Numbered from the stretch's first letter, positions 30,808-40,276 are shown. The stretch is DNA of 64,000 nt from Cognatiyoonia sp965661665 (GCF_965661665.1 NZ_CBFIEO010000011.1:42432-106431); one strand, 5' to 3'. The notes: a model not told the origin generated them from the sequence alone. Numbers and translations: made by a program.

Positions 30808-33608
30808 GCGGTCGCCCGTTCAAACCCTTGCGTGATCGCGTCACGCAGCTTGGTTTCAAGCGCTTTGCGCTTGGCCTCCGAATGGAATTTCAAGCCCACC
30901 ATGTCTTTGACGTAGAATGTATCAACCACTTGCTCACCATATGTCGCGATGACGGCTGAGGCGATATAGACGTGGTTATGTGCAAGCGTTCGGGTCAAAT
31001 CGAACAGAAGTCCGGGCCGGTCGCGGGTGTCGACCTCGATGATGGTGTAAATTTCGGAACCGTCATTGTCAAAGGTGATGTTGGTGGGCACTTTGAAGGC
31101 GCGTTCGCGTTTCTTGATCTTGTCACGGTCTTTCAGGGCATCGCGGGCGACGACCTGACCTTTGAGCGTTTTCTCGATCATCGTGCGCAGTCGCGGCAGG
31201 CGTGCGGCTTCGTAAGGAGAGCCGTCGGCGTCTTGGATCCAGAACACCGCTGTCGCGTAGCCGTCCTTTGACGTGTAGGTCCGTGCATCAACGATGTTGG
31301 CCCCTACAAGCGCAAGTGCGCCAGTCATGCGGCTGAAAAGGCCAGGGTGGTCGACCATTGCAAAGCAGGCGCGGGTCGCGTCGCGGTCTTCATCGAGCTT
31401 CAGATCAATACTGATTTCCGCATCGTTGAGGTCACGCAGCAGGTTGGCAAAAATGACATGCGTGGCGGGGGGGAGACCCTGCCAGTACGGGCCATAATGG
31501 CGTCCCACTTCCGCACGCAGCGCTTTGCTGTCCCAATCGGCGAGCGAGGCGCGCAGGGCGCGTTTCGCTTCCGCCTCACGGCTTTCGCGGTTGATGTCTT
31601 CGAGCCCGTTTTCAAGCGCGTCTGTGGTAGCTTTGTAAAGGTTGCGGATCAGGACCGCTTTCCAGTTGTTCCACGTGTCAGGGCCTACGCCGCGAATATC
31701 GCAGACGGTGAGAACCGTCAGCAAATCGAGCCGTTCAACTGATTTCACGGCATTCGCGAAACCGCGTACCGTGCGCGGTTCAGAAATGTCGCGTTTCTGG
31801 GCCACGTCGGACATTAGAAGGTGATAACGGATCAGCCATTCGACCGTTTCGCATTCCTTTTTGTTAAGCCCCAAACGCGGGGCTACCCTTCGGGCGATTT
31901 GTGCGCCGAGGATGGAGTGGTCTTCACCCCGACCTTTGCCGATGTCATGCAGAAGCAGCGCCACGTAGAGCACCTTGCGATTGATGCCCTTTTTCAAGAT
32001 GCTTGAAGCAATGGGCAGTTCTTCGGTCAGTTCCCCATGCTCGATCGCGCTCAAGACGCTGATACATTGAATGATGTGCTCATCCACCGTGTAATGGTGA
32101 TACATATTAAACTGCATCATCGCGACGATGGGCGCAAACTCTGGCATGAAGGCCGCGAGGACACCCAGTTCATTCATCCGCCGCAGGCCGCGCTCTGGAT
32201 TGCCGTGCTTGAGCATCAGATCGAGGAAGATCTTGTTGGCTTCTTTGTCCTTGCGCAAATCGTCATCAATCAGATGCAAATTGGCCGCAACCAATCGCAT
32301 CGCATCGGGATGGATCAACGTGCCTGTGCGCAACGCTTCTTCAAACAACCGCAGAAGGTTCAGTTTAATGGAAAGGAATTCTTCCCTCTTCGCAATCGTG
32401 AGCCGGTTGTGTTTGATCGCATAAGGGGGTTTGGCTGTTTTGCGACGGGTGAAGAGCCGCTCAAGCATGGGGGCGGACTTCTTCTGTGCGTCTTCTTGGG
32501 CGGTCAGGAAGATGCGTGTCAACTCGCCCACGCGGGTGGCATGGCGGAAATAATCCTGCATGAAATGTTCGACGGCGCGCCTTCCGGCCCTATCAGAATA
32601 CCCCATCGCCTCTGCCACCGCGACTTGCATGTCGAAGGTCAACTGATCCGCCGCGCGACCGGCAATGAGGTGAAGATGACAGCGCACAGCCCAAAGGAAG
32701 TTGTGTGCGTCTTGGAAGGTGTTAAACTCTTCGCGCGAAAACACATCGAACTTCATCAGTTCGGAGGCGGTTTTGACGCGGTGGATGTATTTGTTGATCC
32801 AGTAAAGCGATTGCAGGTCTCTCAGGCCGCCTTTGCCCTCTTTCACATTCGGTTCGACAACGTAGCGCTGCCCGCCCTGTTTTCGGTGGCGTTCGGACCG
32901 TTCTTGTAGTTTGGCGTCGATGAATTCAGCGCTGGTGCTCCGGAAGAGATCGTTCCAAAGCGTTTTGCCAAGCGATTGGGCGAGGTTTTCGTCCCCAGTG
33001 ATATAGCGGTATTCAACCAATGAGGTGCGGATGGTGAAGTCTTCTTTGGCTAGCCGCACGCAGTCTTTCACGGTTCGGCTTGCATGGCCGACTTTCAGCT
33101 TGAGATCCCAAAGGATGTAGAGGCTGCTTTCAATGACACTCTCGGCCCAAGGCGTGATCTTGTAGGGGGTCAGGAAGAGCAGATCGACGTCGGAGTAAGG
33201 CGCCATCTCTGCACGGCCATAGCCGCCGACAGCCAGAACGCTCAATCGCTCCCCGTCGGTGGGGTTTGGCAGGACATGAAGCTCTGATTTGACGGCCTCG
33301 ATCACGGTCGCGACGAGGCAATCTGTCAGCCAACTGTACGCCGCTGACGCTGGAATGGCGTCGAGGGGTCGGGCTTTGAAAGCGCGTTCGATCGCCGCCC
33401 TTCCGGTCGCCTGCGTCTCATTGAGGACGCCGACAATTGCGGCCCGCTTGTCTTTGTCAATCGATTTGGCTTCAAGCGCTTTCGAAAGTTTCGCCCTGAC
33501 GCTTGTCGCATCGAAGATGTCTTCGGCCGGGCAGATGGGCGCTGCCGAAGGCTGTGCTACGTTGATCTTAGGAGCCTGAGACGCCGAAGGAACGTGGAGC
33601 TGATTCAA
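30804..33608 (-). CDS. glnD: Bifunctional PII uridylyltransferase / uridylyl-removing enzyme
   Basis: 934 residues, the nitrogen sensor that modifies PII protein according to glutamine. Domains in order: nucleotidyltransferase (LAVGGYGRAEMAPYSDVDLL), GlnD-specific middle (VEPNVKEGKGGLRDLQSLYW), HD phosphohydrolase (ALLLHDIGKGRGEDHS) and two ACT domains (HPGLFSRMTGALALVGANI and DTRDRPGLLFDLTRTLA). The start is TTG 33608 with no strong ribosome site, overlapping the LpoA-like gene by 41 bases; no better start is in frame nearby. Confidence 0.95.
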   Translation of the reverse strand: MNQLHVPSASQAPKINVAQPSAAPICPAEDIFDATSVRAKLSKALEAKSIDKDKRAAIVGVLNETQATGRAAIERAFKARPLDAIPASAAYSWLTDCLVATVIEAVKSELHVLPNPTDGERLSVLAVGGYGRAEMAPYSDVDLLFLTPYKITPWAESVIESSLYILWDLKLKVGHASRTVKDCVRLAKEDFTIRTSLVEYRYITGDENLAQSLGKTLWNDLFRSTSAEFIDAKLQERSERHRKQGGQRYVVEPNVKEGKGGLRDLQSLYWINKYIHRVKTASELMKFDVFSREEFNTFQDAHNFLWAVRCHLHLIAGRAADQLTFDMQVAVAEAMGYSDRAGRRAVEHFMQDYFRHATRVGELTRIFLTAQEDAQKKSAPMLERLFTRRKTAKPPYAIKHNRLTIAKREEFLSIKLNLLRLFEEALRTGTLIHPDAMRLVAANLHLIDDDLRKDKEANKIFLDLMLKHGNPERGLRRMNELGVLAAFMPEFAPIVAMMQFNMYHHYTVDEHIIQCISVLSAIEHGELTEELPIASSILKKGINRKVLYVALLLHDIGKGRGEDHSILGAQIARRVAPRLGLNKKECETVEWLIRYHLLMSDVAQKRDISEPRTVRGFANAVKSVERLDLLTVLTVCDIRGVGPDTWNNWKAVLIRNLYKATTDALENGLEDINRESREAEAKRALRASLADWDSKALRAEVGRHYGPYWQGLPPATHVIFANLLRDLNDAEISIDLKLDEDRDATRACFAMVDHPGLFSRMTGALALVGANIVDARTYTSKDGYATAVFWIQDADGSPYEAARLPRLRTMIEKTLKGQVVARDALKDRDKIKKRERAFKVPTNITFDNDGSEIYTIIEVDTRDRPGLLFDLTRTLAHNHVYIASAVIATYGEQVVDTFYVKDMVGLKFHSEAKRKALETKLRDAITQGFERATA

Positions 33609-34752
33609 GGATAAGCACCTGATTATTTTGGATCGTTGCGACCGCTAGTCCCCGTTCATTAAGCCCGTTGGGCAAGAAACGGAAGACACCATTTGTGCCC
33701 GTGAACCCTTGCGGCGTAGTCAATCCATTGCGGGTGAGCGCATCAGCTTCGCCCGTTGCGACCAATGCTCCGATCGCGGCGATGCCGTCATAGGCCAATC
33801 CAGCCAACGGATGTGGGGTGGCGTCATAGGTTGAGAAATAGCGGCTCTCAAAGCTAGCTGCGCGCGCCCGGTCCGGCACAGCGAACAGGCCACCTTGCAG
33901 GCTTGTGAGCTCAAGCGCTTGCGGCACGGAATCCCACCGTGTGAGGCCAATGTACTGCACGCGATCTGGGCCAAAGCCGTTGTCATCCAAGGCTGTTGCA
34001 ATGATGGGGAGGTCAGCTGTCACACCGCCGGTCATGAATACCGCGTCTACGGCGCCGTTGCGCAGGGTCGAGGTGATCTGGCTGATGTTTGAGAAGATAC
34101 CCTGTTGGGAAAGGGGGTAGCTTGCCACGCCTGCAACCTGCGCACCGTTCGCGCGCACGGCATTCGCGATGGCATCGCGGCCGGAGGCGCCAGGCACATC
34201 ATCGCCATTAACGATACCAAATCGTGACAGCCCATTGCGTGATGCATAATTCACCAAGCGGTTTGCGGAGTTCTGGAATGTGGAGCCTAGAACAAAGACA
34301 TTGCTGCCCGCGATCGTTGGGTTGTTGGAGAAGGTAAGGACGTTCACATTGTCACCCGCAACAGCTACACCCACCGCGTTTGCAGATTCAGCAAAGAGCG
34401 GGCCCAGAATGATCTTTGCGCCTTCATCAACGGCTGCACGCGCGACAGTGGCCGCCTGCTCGGGATTGCCCGCTGTGTTATAGACGCGCAGGTCAACATC
34501 AACGCCATTGAGATCTGCCATCGCCAAGCGAGCGGCATTCTCTAAATTGCTTGCAAGGAGCTGTTCCGATCCTTCACCTGAGCCACCCGGAACAAGAAGT
34601 GCGACTTGCACGGGGCGTGACGTGTCGATCCGTTGACCGGAGTTCGCATTTGGGTCGACCAAAACCGGCTGACATGCGGCGAGCAATGCAAAGGACAGAA
34701 AGACAAACAGCCTTGCGACCCAGCTACGGGTGGGGGAAGATGAATTAAACAT
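33568..34752 (-). CDS. Penicillin-binding protein activator, LpoA-like lipoprotein
   Basis: 394 residues: signal peptide with lipobox LLAAC (Cys about 27) and a periplasmic-binding-protein type I fold (VQVALLVPGGSGEGSEQL, AKIILGPLFAESANAVG, DAVFMTGGVTADLPIIATAL). Such proteins are annotated as LpoA-like activators of penicillin-binding proteins. Support comes from synteny: lpoA beside rsmI and yraN as in many Proteobacteria. ATG 34752 gives the lipoprotein signal. A general Leu/Ile/Val-type binding protein is the alternative, but no transporter is present. Confidence 0.75.
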   Translation of the reverse strand: MFNSSSPTRSWVARLFVFLSFALLAACQPVLVDPNANSGQRIDTSRPVQVALLVPGGSGEGSEQLLASNLENAARLAMADLNGVDVDLRVYNTAGNPEQAATVARAAVDEGAKIILGPLFAESANAVGVAVAGDNVNVLTFSNNPTIAGSNVFVLGSTFQNSANRLVNYASRNGLSRFGIVNGDDVPGASGRDAIANAVRANGAQVAGVASYPLSQQGIFSNISQITSTLRNGAVDAVFMTGGVTADLPIIATALDDNGFGPDRVQYIGLTRWDSVPQALELTSLQGGLFAVPDRARAASFESRYFSTYDATPHPLAGLAYDGIAAIGALVATGEADALTRNGLTTPQGFTGTNGVFRFLPNGLNERGLAVATIQNNQVLILESAPRSFGVSGS

Positions 34753-34858
34753 ACGGTCTTGATCCTCTGTCTTGAGCAGGGGTGCTGTGGGCAAGCCCTC
34801 TAATCTGCGCGCTCCCTGTGCGAATGCTCTAATAATAAGCCCGCTAGAGAGAGGGTCC

Positions 34859-35722
34859 ATGATGAATTTTCGAAAAACGGCTCTTTCGGCGGGCTTATAC
34901 TTTCTTGCAACGCCGATTGGATCGGCGCGGGATATTACGCTGCGGGCTTTGGATATTCTTGCATCGGCGGACATCTTGGCAGCGGAAGACACCCGCACAG
35001 CACGAAAACTTATGGAAATTCATGGGGTTCCGTTGAGAGAACGGCCGTTAATTGCTTTGCATGATCACAGCCAGACGAAAGTCATTGACCGTTTGGTGGC
35101 AGAGATCAGAGGGGGGAAATCTGTTGCATATTTCTCCGAAGCAGGCACGCCACTTGTTGCTGATCCGGGGTTTGAATTGGGCGCAGCAGTCGCAAAGGAA
35201 GGGTTGCAGGTGACGGCGGCACCCGGACCGTCGGCTGCTTTGGCGGCGCTCACGGTGTCCGGTTTGGCGAGCGATCGGTTTGCCTTCATCGGGTTTCTGC
35301 CATCGGGGCAACAGCAACGGCGGACGGCGATGGCAGAGTTGCGTGATCTGCCAATGACACTGATCTTTTTTGAATCGCCGAAGCGTGTTCGGGAAATGTT
35401 AAATGATTTGCGCGATGTTTTCGGAGGTGGTCGGGAAGCGGCGGTATGCCGCGAATTGACCAAGAAGTTTGAGGAGGTATCGCGCAATAATTTGGACGGT
35501 CTTTCAGCCGCGTTTGAAGGGCGGTCGGTCAAAGGGGAATGTGTTGTTGTGGTTGGTCGCGACGGCGCAGTTTTGGTGTCGGACGATGATATCGACGCGG
35601 CATTGGCGCAGGCTTTGGATACGATGCGTGTGAAAGACGCGGCAACAACCGTGGCAGGTGCGCTGGGATTGCCAAGAAAACAAGTCTACCAGCGCGCGCT
35701 GGAATTGAAGGAAAAAGAGTGA
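34859..35722 (+). CDS. rsmI: 16S rRNA (cytidine-1402-2'-O)-methyltransferase
   Basis: 287 residues of the tetrapyrrole-methylase fold. LYFLATPIGSARDITLRALD (N terminus), AAEDTRTARKL, FSEAGTPLVADPG and AAPGPSAALAAL are RsmI signatures. It methylates the ribose of C1402 in the decoding centre with S-adenosylmethionine. ATG 34859 or 34862 are adjacent possible starts; both follow AGAGAGG. Divergent from the LpoA-like gene, 106 bases apart. The stop overlaps the yraN start in GTGA. Confidence 0.94.
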   Translation: MMNFRKTALSAGLYFLATPIGSARDITLRALDILASADILAAEDTRTARKLMEIHGVPLRERPLIALHDHSQTKVIDRLVAEIRGGKSVAYFSEAGTPLVADPGFELGAAVAKEGLQVTAAPGPSAALAALTVSGLASDRFAFIGFLPSGQQQRRTAMAELRDLPMTLIFFESPKRVREMLNDLRDVFGGGREAAVCRELTKKFEEVSRNNLDGLSAAFEGRSVKGECVVVVGRDGAVLVSDDDIDAALAQALDTMRVKDAATTVAGALGLPRKQVYQRALELKEKE

Positions 35723-36075
35723 CGGGATCAGTTGGATATCACGCGGGTCGTATGGCGAAAGCCATCGTATCCCAACGATATGTTAATGCCAGTTATAGTG
35801 TGTCAGCGCAGCGTTGGCGTGGATCAGGTGGGGAGATTGACCTCATTGTCGAAGCTGAGGGCTGCACTGTTTTTGTCGAAGTGAAGAAAAGCAAAACCCA
35901 CGCTGCGGCAGCTTGGCGTCTCGGGCGCCGTCAGCAGCAGCGGTTTCTGCAAACTGCGGAAGAGTTCTTGGCCCGATCACTAACCGGTTTGGATACTGAG
36001 TGCCGTTTTGATTTGGCACTGGTCGATGGTGTTGGTGATGTGAGCCTCCTTGAAAATGTCCTGGGCAACGGCTGA
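35719..36075 (+). CDS. yraN: YraN (UPF0102) family protein
   Basis: 118 residues with a Holliday-junction-resolvase-like nuclease fold: RGSGGEIDLIVEAEGCTVFVEVKKSK contains the acidic and lysine residues of the PD-(D/E)XK core (E, D, E-V-K). GTG 35719 overlaps the rsmI stop by four bases (GTGA). A role in DNA processing is assumed for the family but not shown. Conserved neighbour of rsmI. Confidence 0.88.
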   Translation: MTGSVGYHAGRMAKAIVSQRYVNASYSVSAQRWRGSGGEIDLIVEAEGCTVFVEVKKSKTHAAAAWRLGRRQQQRFLQTAEEFLARSLTGLDTECRFDLALVDGVGDVSLLENVLGNG

Positions 36076-36144
36076 CCTGACCCATTGATCTGACCGCCCC
36101 GCTACGCCATGTAACAAGGACGCGAGTCAGTCGGAGGGTGCGGG

Positions 36145-37086
36145 ATGTCATTGAAAGTCGCCATTCAGATGGACCCCATCGATCCCATAGATATTGACGC
36201 GGACAGCACGTTCCGGCTTGCAGAAGAAGCGCAGGCTCGGGGGCATCGCCTGTTTTACTATACACCTGATCAAATCAGCTATCGCGCGGGCCGCGTGATG
36301 GCGCGGGGTTTGCCGTTGACGGTGCAACGCAAGAAGGGCGATCACTTCCAATTTGGTGATTTGCAGGATGTTGATCTGTCGGAGTATGACGTCGTCTGGC
36401 TGCGCCAAGACCCGCCGTTTGATATGAGCTACATCACCACAACGCATTTGCTGGACATGATCCACCCGCAGACCTTGGTGGTGAATGACCCGTTTTGGGT
36501 GCGGAATTATCCAGAAAAACTGTTGGTGTTATCGTTCCCTGATTTGACACCCCCCACGATGATTGCCCGCGATCTCGAGACGCTGAAGGAATTTCGCGCA
36601 GAGCATGGTGATGTGATCTTGAAGCCGCTTTATGGCAACGGTGGCGCCGGTGTTTTCAAGCTTCATCAAGCGGACGCAAACCTCGCATCGTTGCACGAGC
36701 TTTTCAGTGCCATGAATCGTGAACCGTTGATCATTCAGAAGTTCCTGCCAGCGGTCAGCAACGGCGACAAGCGGGTGATTTTGGTCGATGGGGAGCCTGT
36801 GGGCGCCATTAACCGTGTGCCTGCTGCGGGGGAGACACGCTCGAACATGCATGTGGGTGGGCGACCAGAGAAGGTGGAGCTCACAGATCGGGACCGTGAG
36901 ATTTGTGCGGCAATTGGGCCGTTGTTGAAGGAAAAAGGTCAGATTTTTGTAGGGATCGACGTGATCGGCGATTGGCTGACAGAGATCAACGTAACCTCCC
37001 CCACCGGCATTCAAGAGTTGGAGCGGTTTAACGGCACCAACGTCGCAGAGAAAATCTGGCAAGCGATTGAGGCGAAACGGGCCTAA
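36145..37086 (+). CDS. gshB: Glutathione synthetase
   Basis: 313 residues, ATP-grasp enzyme joining gamma-glutamylcysteine and glycine. Prokaryotic GSH-synthetase features: IQMDPIDPIDIDADSTFRL, WLRQDPPFDMSYI, VILKPLYGNGGAGVF (ATP loop), INRVPAAGETRSNMHVGG and INVTSPTGIQELER. Full length. Its stop overlaps the convergent comM-fragment stop by four bases (CTAA). A glutathione S-transferase once encoded 0.9 kb downstream is now broken. Confidence 0.96.
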   Translation: MSLKVAIQMDPIDPIDIDADSTFRLAEEAQARGHRLFYYTPDQISYRAGRVMARGLPLTVQRKKGDHFQFGDLQDVDLSEYDVVWLRQDPPFDMSYITTTHLLDMIHPQTLVVNDPFWVRNYPEKLLVLSFPDLTPPTMIARDLETLKEFRAEHGDVILKPLYGNGGAGVFKLHQADANLASLHELFSAMNREPLIIQKFLPAVSNGDKRVILVDGEPVGAINRVPAAGETRSNMHVGGRPEKVELTDRDREICAAIGPLLKEKGQIFVGIDVIGDWLTEINVTSPTGIQELERFNGTNVAEKIWQAIEAKRA

Positions 37087-37763
37087 GCCGCAGAGGGCAT
37101 TCGAAAGCTGATCGCTTCGGCGATGTGTTTGTGTTGGACGGTTTCTGATTGGTCGAGATCTGCGATAGTACGCGCCACGCGCAACACGCGGTGATAGCCA
37201 CGCGCGGAGAGGCCGAGCGTTTCGGCGGCTCGGATCAAAAGGGCTTTTCCGGCAGGTTCCTGCACTGCGAGCTCTTCCAGAAACGCCCCTTCGGCATCGG
37301 CGTTGACGCGCACGCCTTCTGTGTTTTTGAACCGTGCCGCTTGGATGTCGCGAACGTGGGCGACCCGCGTGGCAATATCGGCGGAGGTTTTGCCATTTGC
37401 TTGCATGTCCAAGTCGGTGAACGCCACAGGGGGTACATCGACGCGCAGATCGAACCGTTCCATCAAGAGGCCTGAGATACGGCCCAAGTAATCCTCCCCA
37501 CACATAGGGACACGGGCGCAGGCGCGGGAGGGATCGGAGAAATATCCGCATTTACTGGGGTTTGCGGCCGCGACCAGCATGAAACGGCACGGATATCGGA
37601 CGTGCGCATTGGCGCGGGAGAAGACGACTTCACCAGTTTCAATGGGTTGGCGCAGCGTGTGTAGCACCGCGCGGGGGAACTCTGGGAATTCGTCCATGAA
37701 AAGGACGCCATTGTGGGCGAGCGATATTCCCCCCGGTTTTGCGCCGCGCCCCCCGCCCACTAA
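37083..37763 (-). pseudogene. comM: comM (YifB, Mg-chelatase-like helicase), C-terminal fragment
   Basis: About 226 codons equal to the C-terminal half of a protein of roughly 500 residues. Kept: VGGGRGAKPGGISLAHNGV, Walker B FMDEFPEF, RANAHVRYPCRFMLVAAANP, the cysteine motif CGYFSDPSRACARVP, YLGRISGLLMERFD and the C-terminal SARGYHRVLRVARTIAD. Missing: the Lon-like N-terminal domain and Walker A. Upstream of about 37761 the frame runs into glutathione S-transferase sequence, so a deletion removed the 5' half. ComM drives branch migration in natural transformation; that function is lost unless another copy exists. Confidence 0.88.
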
Positions 37764-38058
37764 GTTTCGGGCGAGTGCGCGGGCGGCAGGGTCTGCGGGC
37801 CAAAGCCCAGCTTCAGGATGCCGTTCGGCGAGCGTTTCGGCCATTGACAGGCTGTCGGTCAACACGTGGCCTACTGGATGTTGTTATGGCTGGCACAGTT
37901 CTGGTTGGTGCGATATCGGCCAAATCCTCCGCCAAGGTGCCGAAATAAAGACCGGTCATGACAACATCATAAGTCAGGTTGAATTTTTCGAGCATTAGCC
38001 AGCTGCGATAGGACCAGCTGGAGAAGGTGCGATCCCCGATGTAGAGGGTGTGGGACAT
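37761..38058 (-). pseudogene. Glutathione S-transferase gene, N-terminal fragment fused to comM
   Basis: From ATG 38058 (behind GGAG) the product starts MSHTLYIGDRTFSSWSYRSW, the thioredoxin-like domain of a GST. After VPAITTSS an extra base near 37872 shifts the frame; the next frame continues GHVLTDSLSMAETLAER and HPEAGLWPADPAARALARN, still GST. At about 37761 this joins comM sequence in frame (NL then VGGGRG). The GST helical domain is deleted. The upstream ATG 38076 adds six residues. Two events are needed: the deletion and the frameshift. Confidence 0.85.
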
Positions 38059-38125
38059 AGAAAACTCCAAAATCAAACGCTACTCGGCCATGCCGTTTAG
38101 AGCGAACGAACATGCGTCATACCTC

Positions 38126-38707
38126 CTATTCAGGGAGGTGATTGATCGCGCCGCGATGCCAGTTTTGCCCGTCAAACCGCAGGTCCGTGACAGATAGATT
38201 GTCAATTTTGTGGCCTAAGGCTTTGTAGGCGTCGTCGCCTTCGACCTTTTGTATTTGGGTCATGATGACGCCGAAGTGCGCGACGACGATGATGTGCTGG
38301 CTTTTGGTGGATTGAATGAGGTGGTCGACGGCCGCATTCACCCGTCCTGCGACCGCGTTCCAGCTTTCGCCGTTTGGGGGCGCTACATCGCCGGGTTTTT
38401 CCCAGTACTCACGGCAAAGAATTGGATCACGGGCGTTGACCTCATCAAAGGTCAGCCCGTCCCAGTCGCCGAAATCGAACTCGCGCAGGCGTTGGTCGTG
38501 GGGAAGGCGGTTGCGTTGACCCTGAATGGCGTCGGCGGTTGTCGTGCTACGGATCAGGTCGGAAGAAATGATTAGCGCATCTTGCGGCAGGTAGTTGGCG
38601 ACAGCAGAAATCAGGGGCGTGTCGGACAGATCGGCAGGGATATCGCGCCAACCCACGAAAGACTTTTGATGCGTTGGCCCATGCCGGACCCACCAAAAAT
38701 GGGTCAT
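38126..38707 (-). CDS. Histidine phosphatase family protein, possibly CobC-like
   Basis: 193 residues of the phosphoglycerate-mutase fold: catalytic RHG in WWVRHGPTH (His 9), IISSDLIRSTTTADAI, LREFDFGDWDGLTFDEV and the second histidine in IVVAHFGVI. The ATG overlaps the cobU stop in ATGA, so it probably acts in cobalamin assembly as an alpha-ribazole-phosphate phosphatase. Sequence alone does not separate this from other members. Confidence 0.8.
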   Translation of the reverse strand: MTHFWWVRHGPTHQKSFVGWRDIPADLSDTPLISAVANYLPQDALIISSDLIRSTTTADAIQGQRNRLPHDQRLREFDFGDWDGLTFDEVNARDPILCREYWEKPGDVAPPNGESWNAVAGRVNAAVDHLIQSTKSQHIIVVAHFGVIMTQIQKVEGDDAYKALGHKIDNLSVTDLRFDGQNWHRGAINHLPE

Positions 38708-39252
38708 AGAGGGAGCGGTCCTTTCAGCGCGAAGGGCAGGCCAGCCATGACGCCAACCACCGTATCAGCGTGTTCCGCCACCTTTTGATTGAGCCGCCCT
38801 TGCGCCGAACGGAATTGCCGCGATAGGGCATTGTCGGGCACAATCCCTTGACCCACTTCGTTAGAGACTACGAGAATGGTTGCTGATGCGCTGGAGAGAG
38901 AGGCTACAAGAGCATCCATTTCTGCGTCTACATCCCTTTCAGTGAGCAAAACATTGGTGAGCCAAAGGGTAAGGCAATCAATCAGAACAACGTCGTCTGG
39001 CGCGCAACCTGAAATCGCATCACATAGGTCAATCGGGCATTCAATCGTCATCCAATTGGGGCCGCGCTGAATTTTATGTGCGGCAATCTTGGCTCTCATC
39101 TCCTCGTCAAAAGCCTGAGCGGTTGCGATATAAATGCGTTTTTGATCAGTGGCTTGGACTAGAGATTCGGCGTATCTTGATTTACCAGAGGCAGCACCAC
39201 CTAGGACGAGGGTGAGCGCAGGCAAACTTTTTTCCGAACAAAAATGATCCAA
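38704..39252 (-). CDS. cobU: Adenosylcobinamide kinase / guanylyltransferase
   Basis: 182 residues. P-loop GGAASGKS at 18-25, IYIATAQAFDEEMRAKIAAH and the catalytic histidine in AAHKIQRG, then LIDCLTLWLTN and VSNEVGQGIVPDN. It phosphorylates adenosylcobinamide and adds GMP in the last steps of vitamin B12 synthesis or salvage. The nearby ethylmalonyl-CoA mutase needs this cofactor. First gene of the cobU-phosphatase pair; divergent from rpoH. Confidence 0.94.
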   Translation of the reverse strand: MDHFCSEKSLPALTLVLGGAASGKSRYAESLVQATDQKRIYIATAQAFDEEMRAKIAAHKIQRGPNWMTIECPIDLCDAISGCAPDDVVLIDCLTLWLTNVLLTERDVDAEMDALVASLSSASATILVVSNEVGQGIVPDNALSRQFRSAQGRLNQKVAEHADTVVGVMAGLPFALKGPLPL

Positions 39253-39323
39253 ATGGGTTCCCCCTTCGTAACTTTATTACAAACCGGCCTTTAAGCACGG
39301 AACTTTTTATAGGGGGAAATACT

Positions 39324-40202
39324 ATGGCAGTCGACGGGTTGAGTGTTCAAACCTTGTCACGCACGGCGATGAAAGCAGAGTTGCTTGACGCAGAGACGGA
39401 ATTGGCCTTGGCGTACGCCTGGCGCGACGAGCGTGATGAGAAGGCCCTGCACCGGTTGATCAATGCTTACATGCGTTTGGCTATCTCTATGGCTGCTAAG
39501 TTCAAGCGCTACGGCGCCCCCATGAATGACCTTATTCAGGAAGCCTCGGTCGGTTTGATGAAAGCCGCCGACAAGTTCGATCCCGACCGTGGCGTCCGCT
39601 TCTCCACATACGCCGTTTGGTGGATCAAAGCCTCCATTCAGGACTATGTGATGCGGAACTGGTCGATGGTTCGCACAGGATCGACCAGCAGCCAGAAATC
39701 CCTGTTTTTCAATATGCGTCGGGTCCAAGCTCGTCTGGAGCGTGAGGCCGCCGCCGAAGGGCGCGTGATTGAAAGACACATCATGCACCAACTGATCTCA
39801 GAAGAGGTGGGTGTGCCGATCCATGACGTTGAAATGATGGAAGGACGCCTTTCCGGCTCCGACTTTTCATTGAACGCGACGCAATCTACCGATGAGGAAG
39901 GGCGTGAATGGATCGATGCATTGGAAGACGATGCGCCGCAAGCTGCGGAGCATGTCGAAAACAGTCACGATCAGGAGACACTGCGCCAGTGGCTTTTGAG
40001 CGCTTTGGCGTCACTCAATGAGCGTGAGCGATTCATCGTCCGAGAGCGCAAACTGCGCGAAGACCCTCGCACGCTGGAAAGCTTGGGCGTTGAGCTTGGT
40101 CTGTCGAAGGAGCGTGTGCGCCAGCTCGAGGCGGCAGCCTTCGGCAAGATGCGCAAGAAGTTGGAAGCAGAAAGCAGCGAAGTCCACGCATTCTTTGCCT
40201 AA
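39324..40202 (+). CDS. rpoH2: RNA polymerase sigma-32 factor, RpoHII type
   Basis: 292 residues. Sigma regions 2 (ALHRLINAYMRLAISMAAKF, DLIQEASVGLMKAADKFDP, RFSTYAVWWIKASIQDYV) and 4 (LNERERFIVRERKL, GLSKERVRQLEAAAFGKM) are complete, with the RpoH box TSSQKSLFFNMRRVQARLER. An N terminus starting AVDGLSVQTLSRTAMKAELL and SSQKSLFF, without the long RpoHI lead, place it with RpoHII of Rhodobacter, the heat- and singlet-oxygen-stress sigma. ATG 39324 follows AGGGGG. No clear promoter motif was found in the 71-base upstream gap. Confidence 0.92.
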   Translation: MAVDGLSVQTLSRTAMKAELLDAETELALAYAWRDERDEKALHRLINAYMRLAISMAAKFKRYGAPMNDLIQEASVGLMKAADKFDPDRGVRFSTYAVWWIKASIQDYVMRNWSMVRTGSTSSQKSLFFNMRRVQARLEREAAAEGRVIERHIMHQLISEEVGVPIHDVEMMEGRLSGSDFSLNATQSTDEEGREWIDALEDDAPQAAEHVENSHDQETLRQWLLSALASLNERERFIVRERKLREDPRTLESLGVELGLSKERVRQLEAAAFGKMRKKLEAESSEVHAFFA

Positions 40203-40276
40203 ACCACTCACGGTTCACGCATTGTCTTTCGCATATCAAGTCGCCTAGTGTTCGCACGCAAACCTAGGGCGATTTG

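Noticed and set aside
37083..38058. A functional GST-ComM fusion protein
   Set aside because: A one-base shift near 37872 separates the two parts, and both partners lack essential domains.
38101..38140. GGAGGT followed by ATG downstream of the histidine phosphatase gene, and an ACCTCC/GGAGGT hairpin
   Set aside because: The frame behind it is only seven codons and the site overlaps the phosphatase end; no support for a gene.
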